From an uncultured Faecalibaculum sp. (GTDB taxonomy: Bacteria > Bacillota_I > Bacilli_A > Erysipelotrichales > Erysipelotrichaceae): a stretch of DNA of 42,880 nucleotides. Location: positions 1-42,880 of the forward strand of contig NZ_CAJUPA010000020.1 in the NCBI RefSeq assembly GCF_910588395.1, written 5' to 3'. The notes below the pieces were generated by a model that was not told the origin of the DNA, searched no databases, and worked only from the letters and a program-made list of their open reading frames with translations. Shown piece after piece: positions 8,341 through 15,362 of the stretch (positions are counted from its first letter, which is position 1; each line of letters starts with the position of its first letter). Made by a program: the position numbers and the translations under genes.

Positions 8341-8405
8341 GCAGAAACAGATCCTCTGATTCCCGTGACCGCCTGCAAGACAGGCCGGCACAGACGCATG
8401 AAGAG

Positions 8406-8440
8406 AACGGGAAGCCGGAAATCCGGTGTTCCCGTTTTTT
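8406..8440 (+). terminator. Terminator after manA
   Basis: AACGGGAA (8406-8413) pairs with TTCCCGTT (8429-8436), with an inner CCGG-AAAT-CCGG, followed by T residues. Confidence 0.9.
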
Positions 8441-8561
8441 CTTTCACCCGATTGTGAGAAGCTGTGTATACTGGGCTGTGCCGGTGCTGGCACACAGGGC
8501 CTGTGGCTGCAGAGGCAAGCCCGAAGGTGACAGCAGACACCAAAAACAAAGGAGGGACTGC

Positions 8562-9626
8562 ATGAAGACAGAACGAAGCATGAATGCAGATCCGGAAACC
8601 GTCAATCCGGCACCGGGGTTTACCCGGCCTTTGATGGACTGGTACCAGGCCCATCACCGGGATCTGCCATTTCGACGGGATCGAGAGCCGTACCACATCT
8701 GGGTGTCGGAGATCATGGCCCAGCAGACCCGCATTGAGGCCATGGTGCAGTACTATGACCGGTTCATGACGCTGTTTCCCACGGTGCAGGACCTTGCGGC
8801 TGCGGATGAAGACACGCTCCACAGGGCCTGGCAGGGACTTGGATATTATTCCCGGGTGCGGAATCTGCAGAAGGCCGCGCAGATCGTGGCACGGGAAGGA
8901 ATGCCCCGGTCAAAGAAGGAACTGCAGACACTGCCGGGAATCGGTCCTTATACCGCGGGGGCCATCGCCTCGATTTCCTTTGGCGAAAAAGCCGCTGCGG
9001 TGGACGGGAATGTGCTGCGGGTGTTCGCAAGACTGTATGATATCCGGGAGGATGTGACGAAACCGGCGGTGAAGCGGGAAATCGAGGCACGGGTCCTGGA
9101 TGCCATGATCGAACCGTATGGAGAGTTCAACCAGGCCATCATGGAACTCGGGGCTCTGGTATGCACGCCCGGGACCCCGGACTGTGCGGGCTGTCCGGTG
9201 AATCAGTGGTGTCTGGCAAAGGATCCGGCATCACTGCCGGTCCTGCCGGAAAAGAAGCGGAAAACAGAGGAGGAGAAAACCTTCCTGATCTATACAGACG
9301 GGTACAGGATGCACCTGGAAAAGCGCCCCGCAAAGGGCCTTTTGGCCGGACTATATGGCTTTCCTGAAGGCGAAGTTTCCAAAGACACAACCGGGATCCA
9401 TCCGCTGCCGCGATACGACCATGTTTTTACCCACAAGATCTGGCATATCTCCGGCTGGCTGGTTCCTGTCGAACAAGGGGCCATGGCCCAGATGTATACG
9501 CCGGAGGAAATCGAAGCCGGCATGGCGGTTCCCACCGCCTTCCAGCCTCTGTACAAAGCCGCCTGCAGGCTGCTGGCTGAGGGGATCATCGGCAGGGAGC
9601 GGGTCAGTGAAAACACACAGGACTGA
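8562..9626 (+). CDS. mutY: A/G-specific adenine glycosylase
   Basis: A 354-residue base-excision repair enzyme that removes adenine paired with 8-oxoguanine. Visible features are the catalytic Glu50 in WVSEIMAQQTRI, the helix-hairpin-helix LPGIGPYTAGAI (124-135), catalytic Asp148 in AAVDGNVLRVFAR, and the [4Fe-4S] loop C-x6-C-x2-C-x5-C (Cys201, 208, 211, 217). The C-terminal third is the MutT-like domain that recognises 8-oxoG (GLLAGLYGFPEGE). ATG at 8562 was chosen because AGGAGGG sits seven bases upstream. A TATACT at 8465-8470 could be its -10. It stands alone as a gene, with luxS following 95 bases later. Confidence 0.96.
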   Translation: MKTERSMNADPETVNPAPGFTRPLMDWYQAHHRDLPFRRDREPYHIWVSEIMAQQTRIEAMVQYYDRFMTLFPTVQDLAAADEDTLHRAWQGLGYYSRVRNLQKAAQIVAREGMPRSKKELQTLPGIGPYTAGAIASISFGEKAAAVDGNVLRVFARLYDIREDVTKPAVKREIEARVLDAMIEPYGEFNQAIMELGALVCTPGTPDCAGCPVNQWCLAKDPASLPVLPEKKRKTEEEKTFLIYTDGYRMHLEKRPAKGLLAGLYGFPEGEVSKDTTGIHPLPRYDHVFTHKIWHISGWLVPVEQGAMAQMYTPEEIEAGMAVPTAFQPLYKAACRLLAEGIIGRERVSENTQD

Positions 9627-9642
9627 CGGCTGTGCCGAGGCG

Positions 9643-9672
9643 AAGCGATTCCTTTAGAAGCGATTCTTTTAT
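9643..9672 (+). repeat. Tandem 15-bp repeat upstream of luxS
   Basis: Two adjacent 15-base units, GAAGCGATTCCTTTA (9643-9657) and GAAGCGATTCTTTTA (9658-9672), differ at one base. They sit about 50-80 bases before the luxS start, next to TATATA. They could be a direct-repeat regulator site or chance slippage. Confidence 0.6.
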
Positions 9673-9721
9673 ATATAAGAAGGACACCGGGAGCGGACGG
9701 TGTCGGAAAGGCAACAGTGAT

Positions 9722-10198
9722 ATGAACGATACAACCATCGAGAGCTTTACCCTGGACCATTCAAAAGTGAAGGCCCCGTACGTGCGGCTCATCAGCGAAC
9801 AGACCGGTCCTGCCGGAGACGTGATTTCCAATTATGATGTCCGGCTGACACAGCCCAATGTGCAGGAGATCCCCACGGGTGCCATCCACACCCTGGAGCA
9901 CCTGCTGGCGCTCTACCTGCGTCCGCAGCTGGAGGGCTACATTGACTGTTCCCCCTATGGCTGCCGCACGGGGTTCCATCTCCTGACATGGGGCCATGGC
10001 GATCCGGAACAGGCGGCAAAGGCCCTGAAGAATGCCCTGGAGCAGGTGCTGGAAACCGAATGGGAGGATGTACCGGGCACCCGGGCCGAAGAGTGCGGCA
10101 ATTACAAGGATCACTCCCTGACCGGCGCGAAAGCCTGGGCGGGCGAGATTCTGGAAAAGGGCATTTCATCGAATGCCTTCGAGCGCAGACTGGTGTAG
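9722..10198 (+). CDS. luxS: S-ribosylhomocysteine lyase (autoinducer-2 synthase)
   Basis: A 158-residue metalloenzyme that splits S-ribosylhomocysteine into homocysteine and DPD, the precursor of autoinducer-2, closing the activated methyl cycle. The metal ligands are His56 and His60 in HTLEH and Cys125 in EECGNY; YIDCSPYGCRTGFHL is the catalytic strand. Start at 9722 is preceded by GGAAAGG about 13-19 bases upstream; the length from this ATG matches the family. The downstream deacetylase begins nine bases after the stop and may be cotranscribed. There is no mtn or cysteine gene next to it. Confidence 0.96.
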   Translation: MNDTTIESFTLDHSKVKAPYVRLISEQTGPAGDVISNYDVRLTQPNVQEIPTGAIHTLEHLLALYLRPQLEGYIDCSPYGCRTGFHLLTWGHGDPEQAAKALKNALEQVLETEWEDVPGTRAEECGNYKDHSLTGAKAWAGEILEKGISSNAFERRLV

Positions 10199-10207
10199 AC
10201 GCGCGGA

Positions 10208-10975
10208 ATGAAGCTGATCGTAAACGGAGATGACTTCGGAATCACCCCCGCCTGCAATGAAACCATCATCGACTGTTACCGCAAGGGAAGGCTGACTTCC
10301 TGCTCGCTGATGACGAACATGCCCGCTGCTGAAGAAGCAGCCGGACTGTGGAAGCAAAACCCGGGGCTGAGTGTGGGCCTGCATGTCTGCCTGACCGCAG
10401 GCAGGCCGCTGACACGACCGGCTTCGTTGATGAAGGAAGACGGGACCTTTGACAAATCCATCTGGACTGGCGGTCAGGCGATTGATCTGCAGGAGATGGA
10501 AACCGAGATCCAGGCGCAGTTTGACCGGTTCGTGGAACTCACCGGGAAGAAGCCGGAACACCTGGATTCCCATCATGGCATCGAGCGGATCCCCGGGGCA
10601 GCAGCCATCATGGAACGGCTCTCCGGAAAATACCACATCCCGCTGCGGATGTTCATGGCGCCGGAAGAAAACGGACCCGTCCCCTTTGTGCTGCCCAGAC
10701 TCTGCCTGGCGGGCTCGTCGGATGACTGCCTGCAATCTCCGGAGGACTTTGTACAGAAACTGGCCGGACAGGCCGGGGACGCCGGGTGGGTGGAACTGGC
10801 CCTGCATCCGGGCAGAGCCGATGCGGACCTTGCAGCTCTCTCCAGCCTGTGCAAAGGCAGGGAGGCCGATGCCGCCAACCTGTTATCAGAGACTTTCGGT
10901 GCGTTTCTCGACAGACCGGATGTGGAACTGTCTTCCTGGCGGGGTGTACCGGAAAGAACGCCGGAAACAAACTGA
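10208..10975 (+). CDS. YdjC/ChbG-family carbohydrate deacetylase
   Basis: A 255-residue member of the YdjC family, whose studied member ChbG removes an acetyl group from chitooligosaccharides. Signature motifs are LIVNGDDFGI (metal-binding Asp pair near residues 8-9), GLSVGLHVCLTAGRPL with a metal His, and HLDSHHG. The family usually acts on phosphorylated N-acetylated disaccharides after PTS uptake; no chitobiose PTS is nearby, so substrate is not fixed. It begins nine bases after luxS with a weak ribosome site, suggesting cotranscription. It ends before a hairpin GAAGGCC/GGCCTTC (10990-11011) with only a short T tract. Confidence 0.88.
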   Translation: MKLIVNGDDFGITPACNETIIDCYRKGRLTSCSLMTNMPAAEEAAGLWKQNPGLSVGLHVCLTAGRPLTRPASLMKEDGTFDKSIWTGGQAIDLQEMETEIQAQFDRFVELTGKKPEHLDSHHGIERIPGAAAIMERLSGKYHIPLRMFMAPEENGPVPFVLPRLCLAGSSDDCLQSPEDFVQKLAGQAGDAGWVELALHPGRADADLAALSSLCKGREADAANLLSETFGAFLDRPDVELSSWRGVPERTPETN

Positions 10976-10989
10976 CTGCCTGAAACAAA

Positions 10990-11011
10990 GAAGGCCTGTC
11001 TGATGGCCTTC
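10990..11011 (+). terminator. Weak terminator candidate after the deacetylase gene
   Basis: GAAGGCC (10990-10996) pairs with GGCCTTC (11005-11011) around an eight-base loop, but the following bases (TCTGTCC) are not a T run. Confidence 0.45.
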
Positions 11012-11170
11012 TCTGTCCGGCATTTCCGGCTCGTCATTTCAGCAGTCCACCACCCCTCACAACCTCCGGCCTGACCTGTCAGGGTTTCCCTGCCAGGCAG
11101 GATGGACGGTTGTATTGTATTATTTAGTACAATAAACCCGCCTGACAGGATACTCTCCGCCCTGCCGACA

Positions 11171-11179
11171 TGATATAAT
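11171..11179 (+). promoter_or_regulatory. Extended -10 promoter of secA
   Basis: TGATATAAT is a perfect extended -10 element (TGnTATAAT), 30 bases before the secA ATG. An AT-rich inverted repeat TTGTA...TACAA lies upstream near 11114-11131. Confidence 0.7.
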
Positions 11180-11209
11180 CAAAACTATCGGAAGATGGAA
11201 GGAGTATAT

Positions 11210-13606
11210 ATGGCAGTATTTGGCGGACTCTTTTCCGAAGAGAAAAGGGAACTGAAAAAACTGGAGAAAACAGCCGACCAGGTCCTGGCGCTGGAGCCCA
11301 AAATGCAGGCGCTGAGCGACGAAGAGCTGAAAGATAAAACACGTGAATACCGCGAACGTCTGGAAAAAGGCGAAACCGTGGATGACCTGCTGCCCGAGGC
11401 ATTTGCGACTGCCCGGGAAGCCGCGTTCCGGGTCATCAACGAAAAGCCCTACAAGGTGCAGATCATGGGTTCTGTGGCCATGCACAAAGGCGACATTGCG
11501 GAAATGAAAACCGGTGAGGGCAAGACCCTGACCGCGACCATGGCCGTCTACCTCAATGCACTCTCCGGGCAGGGTGTGCATGTGATCACCGTCAACGAAT
11601 ATCTGGCAGGCCGTGACGCTGCCTGGATGGGGGAGATTTACCGCTTTCTGGGCCTGAGCGTAGGCGTCAACAAACGGGAGCTGTCTCCCCGGGAAAAGCG
11701 CGCGGCCTATGCCTGCGACATCACCTACACCACCAACTCGGAACTGGGATTCGACTATCTGCGGGACAACATGGTCACGGATGTAAAGGACCGCGTCATG
11801 CGCGGCCTGCACGTGGCATTCGTGGATGAAGTCGATTCGGTTCTGATCGATGAATCCAGAACCCCGCTGATCATTTCCGGAGGAAAGAAACAGACAGCCA
11901 ATCTGTACATTGCCTCGGACCGGTTCGTGAAGACCCTGACCAAACCGGAGTACGAATTCGACAAGTCCACCAAGGAAAACAAGCTGCTTTCCGGTGACTA
12001 TGACATCGACGAAAAAACCCGGCAGGTCATGCTCACGGATGACGGCGTGGCCAAAGCCGAGAAGTATTTCGGTCTGGAAAACCTGTACGATCTGGACCAC
12101 ACCCAGCTGGTCCACCACATCAACCAGGCTCTGCGGGCCAACTACATCATGATGCGGGAAGTGGAGTACGTGGTGAACGACGAGCAGGAAATCGTCATCG
12201 TTGACCAGTTCACCGGCCGCATGATGCCCGGACGCGCTTACTCCGACGGCCTGCACCAGGCCATTGAAGCCAAGGAAGGTGTGCCCATCAAGGAGGAAAC
12301 CTCCACGCTGGCCACGATCACCTATCAGAACTTCTTCCGTCTGTATGAGAAACTGGCAGGCATGACCGGTACTGCGAAAACCGAGGAAGAAGAGTTCCTG
12401 TCCACCTACAACATGAAAGTCATCGTGATTCCCACGAACCGTCCCGTAGCCAGACAGGATCTGCCCGATGAAATCTATTCCCGGAAAGACTCCAAGTACC
12501 GCGCCCTGGTGAACAAAGTCAGGGAACTCCACGAAAAAGGACAGCCGGTGCTGGTGGGTACCATTGCGGTGGAAACCAGTGAGCTGATCTCCAATATGCT
12601 GAATGCGGAAAAGATTCCCCATGAAGTGCTCAACGCGAAAAACCACGCCCGTGAAGCGGAAATCATCGCCAAAGCCGGGCGCCCCGGCAGCGTGACCATT
12701 GCCACCAACATGGCCGGCCGTGGCACCGACATCAAGCTTACGGAAGAAAGCCGGAAGCTGGGCGGACTGGCAGTGCTGGGATCCGAGCGTCATGAATCCC
12801 GCCGGATCGACAACCAGCTGCGGGGCCGCTCCGGCCGGCAGGGCGATCCCGGATTCTCCCGGTTCTACGTCTCCCTGGAAGACTCCCTGATCGTGCGCTT
12901 CGGCGGTGACAAGCTGCAGGCGCTGTTCAACAAAATGGGCGACGAGCAGATTGAATCCAAAGCCGTGACGAAGTCCATCACCATGGCACAGAAGCGGGTG
13001 GAAGGCTTCAACTTCGATACCCGGAAAACGCTGCTGGACTATGACGATGTTCTCCGCCGCCAGCGGGAAATCATCTATGCCCAGAGAAACCGGATCCTGG
13101 AAAGCGAAGAAGTCCATGATCTGGTGAAAGTTGTGCTGGAAAAAGCCATCGACCAGGCCATGCAGGCAAATCTCTCCAACGAGAAGAAACAGTCCGTGGA
13201 CATTGCGGGCCTGACCAAATCCCTGGAAATGATGGGTCTGCAGGACGACAAGGCCATTCACGCAGACGAACTGGAAGGCAAGTCCTTCACGGAAATCCGG
13301 GACTATCTCTACGACAAAGTATGGAACGGCTACGAAAACGAAATCAAAGACGTCCGCAGCCAGTTCCTGCCCTTCGAGAAAACCGTGGTGCTGCGCAACA
13401 TTGACCGGAACTGGATCGAGCACATTGACCGCATGGACAAACTGCGTTCCGGCATCTATCTGCGCTCCTATGCCCAGAACAACCCCCTGCAGCAGTACGT
13501 GCAGGAAGGCTTCGACATGTTCGAGGACATGAATACGCGCATCGACCGGGAAATCGCGTTCTTCCTGATGAAAGTGCGCATCCGCAAGGAACCACCTCAG
13601 GCCTGA
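11210..13606 (+). CDS. secA: Preprotein translocase ATPase SecA, short C-terminus
   Basis: A 798-residue motor protein that drives proteins through SecYEG. It has Walker A MKTGEGKT (99-106), the DEVD-type motif VDEVDSVLIDESRTPLIISGG, and the second nucleotide-binding fold signature NMAGRGTDIKL with the QLRGRSGRQGDPG motif. The C-terminus stops at AFFLMKVRIRKEPPQA: the C-terminal linker and the Cys-rich zinc domain (SEC-C) of many SecA proteins are absent, which is also seen in other lineages. ATG at 11210 is supported by AAGGAG seven bases upstream; a further upstream in-frame ATG at 11195 lacks a site. Single gene with its own promoter and terminator, followed by prfB as in many Bacillota. 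Confidence 0.97.
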   Translation: MAVFGGLFSEEKRELKKLEKTADQVLALEPKMQALSDEELKDKTREYRERLEKGETVDDLLPEAFATAREAAFRVINEKPYKVQIMGSVAMHKGDIAEMKTGEGKTLTATMAVYLNALSGQGVHVITVNEYLAGRDAAWMGEIYRFLGLSVGVNKRELSPREKRAAYACDITYTTNSELGFDYLRDNMVTDVKDRVMRGLHVAFVDEVDSVLIDESRTPLIISGGKKQTANLYIASDRFVKTLTKPEYEFDKSTKENKLLSGDYDIDEKTRQVMLTDDGVAKAEKYFGLENLYDLDHTQLVHHINQALRANYIMMREVEYVVNDEQEIVIVDQFTGRMMPGRAYSDGLHQAIEAKEGVPIKEETSTLATITYQNFFRLYEKLAGMTGTAKTEEEEFLSTYNMKVIVIPTNRPVARQDLPDEIYSRKDSKYRALVNKVRELHEKGQPVLVGTIAVETSELISNMLNAEKIPHEVLNAKNHAREAEIIAKAGRPGSVTIATNMAGRGTDIKLTEESRKLGGLAVLGSERHESRRIDNQLRGRSGRQGDPGFSRFYVSLEDSLIVRFGGDKLQALFNKMGDEQIESKAVTKSITMAQKRVEGFNFDTRKTLLDYDDVLRRQREIIYAQRNRILESEEVHDLVKVVLEKAIDQAMQANLSNEKKQSVDIAGLTKSLEMMGLQDDKAIHADELEGKSFTEIRDYLYDKVWNGYENEIKDVRSQFLPFEKTVVLRNIDRNWIEHIDRMDKLRSGIYLRSYAQNNPLQQYVQEGFDMFEDMNTRIDREIAFFLMKVRIRKEPPQA

Positions 13607-13654
13607 GACCCCCGCAGCCGGCGGTCATGACAACAGGACAGCCACAGCTGCCCG

Positions 13655-13685
13655 GGACCTGCTGACGGAAACAGCGGGTCCTTTT
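13655..13685 (+). terminator. Terminator after secA
   Basis: GGACCTGCTG (13655-13664) pairs with CAGCGGGTCC (13672-13681), one G-T wobble, followed by four T. Confidence 0.85.
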
Positions 13686-13695
13686 GTCTTATCCC

Positions 13696-13704
13696 TGCTA
13701 TACT
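13696..13704 (+). promoter_or_regulatory. Extended -10 promoter of prfB
   Basis: TGCTATACT fits the extended -10 consensus and lies just after the secA terminator and about 75 bases before the prfB start. Confidence 0.55.
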
Positions 13705-13778
13705 CAGAATACGCCGGACCGGCAGCAGCCGCTCCGGCAATGGCAAAGAATACGGTCTTTTGAACCGGGAGGATGAAA

Positions 13779-14879
13779 ATGGAACTATATGAACTGAGGC
13801 AGAACCTGGAAACGGATCTGGAAAAACTCAATGCTCTGGGAGAATCCCTGGATCTTCCGGCAAAAGAAGAAGAAATCCGGCAGCTGGACGAACAGTCCAT
13901 GGATCCGGATTTCTGGAGCGATCAGAAAAAAGCCCAGTCGGTGATCCGCAAACGCAACGGACTCAAGGATATCGTGGACTCCTACACCACCCTGAAGGAA
14001 CAGTACGATGGTCTGGCGGAAACCGCCGGGGCGCTGAAAGACGAATTTGACGAAGAGCTCATGGAGATGGCCGTGGAAGAGTACACCGAGGCGTCCAAAG
14101 CCATGGAAACCTTTGAAATCAAAGTGCTGCTCTCCCATGAATACGACAACTCCAACGCCATTCTGGAACTGCACCCCGGCGCAGGCGGCACCGAGTCCTG
14201 TGACTGGGCCGGCATGCTCTACCGCATGTATACCCGCTACGCCGAACGCAAAGGATACAAAGTCACTGTGCTGGATTATCAGCCCGGTGAAGAAGCGGGC
14301 ATCAAGAGTGTCACCATGCTGGTGGAAGGCGACAAAGCCTACGGCTATCTCAAAGGAGAAAAAGGCGTGCACCGTCTCGTCCGGATTTCTCCCTTTGACG
14401 CCGGCGCACGCCGGCACACCTCCTTCGCCAGCCTGGACGTCATGCCGCAGTTCAATGACGAAATCGAAATCGAGATCAAACCCGAGGACCTCCTGGTGGA
14501 AACCAAGCGGGCATCCGGCGCCGGCGGCCAGCACATCAACAAAACTGACAGCGCCATCCGCATGGTCCACAAACCCACCGGCATCGTGGCCACCTGCCAG
14601 TCCGAACGCAGTCAGATCCAGAACCGGGAAAAAGCCCTGCAGATCCTGAAATCCCGTCTGTATCAGCTGGAAATCGAGGAACAGGAAAAGAAAATCCGCG
14701 AACTCAAAGGCGAACAGGCCGCCAATGAATGGGGCAGCCAGATCCGCAGTTATGTCCTGCATCCCTACACCATGGTCAAGGATGTTCGCACAGGCACCGA
14801 AACCAGCCAGGCTCAGTCCGTCCTCGACGGGGATCTGGATGATTTCATCTTCGCTTACCTGAAGTCCCAGGTAGCCTAG
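13779..14879 (+). CDS. prfB: Peptide chain release factor 2, without programmed frameshift
   Basis: A 366-residue class I release factor for UGA and UAA. The stop-codon recognition tripeptide SPF (204-206) in RISPFDAGARRHTSF marks RF2, and GGQ (249-251) in SGAGGQHINKT triggers peptide release. Most bacterial prfB genes need a +1 frameshift at an in-frame UGA near codon 25; here the reading frame is continuous, and codons 24-26 read CTG GAT CTT (Leu-Asp-Leu) at exactly that place. ATG at 13779 chosen because GGGAGG lies six bases upstream; an ATG at 13773 directly abuts that site. Monocistronic. Confidence 0.97.
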   Translation: MELYELRQNLETDLEKLNALGESLDLPAKEEEIRQLDEQSMDPDFWSDQKKAQSVIRKRNGLKDIVDSYTTLKEQYDGLAETAGALKDEFDEELMEMAVEEYTEASKAMETFEIKVLLSHEYDNSNAILELHPGAGGTESCDWAGMLYRMYTRYAERKGYKVTVLDYQPGEEAGIKSVTMLVEGDKAYGYLKGEKGVHRLVRISPFDAGARRHTSFASLDVMPQFNDEIEIEIKPEDLLVETKRASGAGGQHINKTDSAIRMVHKPTGIVATCQSERSQIQNREKALQILKSRLYQLEIEEQEKKIRELKGEQAANEWGSQIRSYVLHPYTMVKDVRTGTETSQAQSVLDGDLDDFIFAYLKSQVA

Positions 14880-14902
14880 CCGGCAAATCGTGACATACAG
14901 CC

Positions 14903-14928
14903 AAAGGCCGGAGCAATCCGGTCTTTTT
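14903..14928 (+). terminator. Terminator after prfB
   Basis: AAGGCCGGA, GCAA loop, TCCGGTCTT stem (one G-T wobble) followed by T residues up to 14928. Confidence 0.9.
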
Positions 14929-15003
14929 GCCATGCCGATGCGGGCTGCGCCCTGGACAGGGCATACAGTGCCAGGTGTACCGGGGGACAGAATACGGCGA
15001 GGC

Positions 15004-15039
15004 TTGACAGAAGCACCGTAGTTAGTGCATGCTAACTAC
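15004..15039 (+). promoter_or_regulatory. Promoter with overlapping palindromic operator
   Basis: A consensus -35 TTGACA (15004-15009) is followed by an inverted repeat with 8-bp perfect arms, GTAGTTAG (15018-15025) and CTAACTAC (15032-15039), separated by six bases. The palindrome covers the whole -10 position (CATGCT at 15028-15033 with 18-base spacing is the best -10). TAGTTAG-type palindromes are typical of MarR-family operators, so the unit is probably repressed until a signal arrives. The regulator gene is not in the window. Confidence 0.7.
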
Positions 15040-15048
15040 AGAGAAAGA

Positions 15049-15071
15049 CAGACAGCCAGGCTGGCTGTCTG
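15049..15071 (+). other. Near-perfect hairpin in the leader of the small peptide gene
   Basis: CAGACAGCCAG and CTGGCTGTCTG are exact complements around a single central G (11-bp arms). The hairpin ends one base before the AAGGAG ribosome site, so it could protect the mRNA 5' end or affect translation. Confidence 0.75.
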
Positions 15072-15084
15072 AAGGAGAATCAAT

Positions 15085-15165
15085 ATGATCAGGCACAAGC
15101 TGAACAAATACATCTGGGTTCTCTCAGGCGCCGCTCTGCTCTATGCAGCCGGTTTCCCTCTGTAG
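15085..15165 (+). CDS. 26-residue hydrophobic peptide in its own regulated transcription unit
   Basis: The reading frame encodes MIRHKLNKYIWVLSGAALLY and six more residues (AAGFPL). It has a short basic N-terminus and one membrane-spanning stretch (about 9-24). Evidence that it is expressed is contextual: consensus -35, palindromic operator, leader hairpin, AAGGAG (15072-15077) eight bases before ATG, and a 12-bp terminator starting 17 bases after the stop. I do not recognise it. It could be a small membrane regulator of an exporter, a type I toxin-like peptide, or the remnant of a larger deleted gene whose promoter and terminator survived. Confidence 0.55.
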   Translation: MIRHKLNKYIWVLSGAALLYAAGFPL

Positions 15166-15181
15166 AATTCAGACAATCATC

Positions 15182-15238
15182 GCCGGGGAACTCTATCCGC
15201 ATCAGCCGGCAGCGGTGAATGGAGTTCCCCGGCTTTTT
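15182..15238 (+). terminator. Strong terminator after the small peptide gene
   Basis: GCCGGGGAACTC (15182-15193) pairs perfectly with GAGTTCCCCGGC (15222-15233), followed by five T. Confidence 0.92.
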
Positions 15239-15306
15239 CCTGTCCGGATGTGCCGCAGATCCGCACAGCATGCTCCGGCAGGCGGCTTTGACCGCCATCG
15301 GCAGCG

Positions 15307-15340
15307 AAAAAACGGGAACCGCCACGTGGGCAGTTCCCGT
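15307..15340 (-). terminator. Terminator of the dehydrogenase-rubredoxin gene
   Basis: In the minus direction ACGGGAAC-T-GCC, CACGT loop, GGC-G-GTTCCCGT is followed by a run of T (plus-strand A at 15307-15312). Confidence 0.9.
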
Positions 15341-15362
15341 TGTGCTGGTGAATCAGAGGCTG

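Noticed and set aside
11120..13423. A 767-codon open frame on the strand opposite secA, and similar long antisense frames opposite the dehydrogenase (15219-17540), rpoA/ABC-F (35295-37682), the sensor kinase (2174-3688) and the first binding protein (46-1533)
   Set aside because: These are rich in His, Gly, Gln and Phe with no recognisable domains, and run opposite well-supported genes. They arise from the GC-rich third codon positions of the real genes.
13779..13860. Programmed frameshift in prfB
   Set aside because: No in-frame UGA is present near codon 25; the frame is continuous from the start to the stop.
15089..15325. Minus-strand open frame over the small peptide unit
   Set aside because: It has no ribosome site and runs through two terminators; the plus-strand signals explain the region better.
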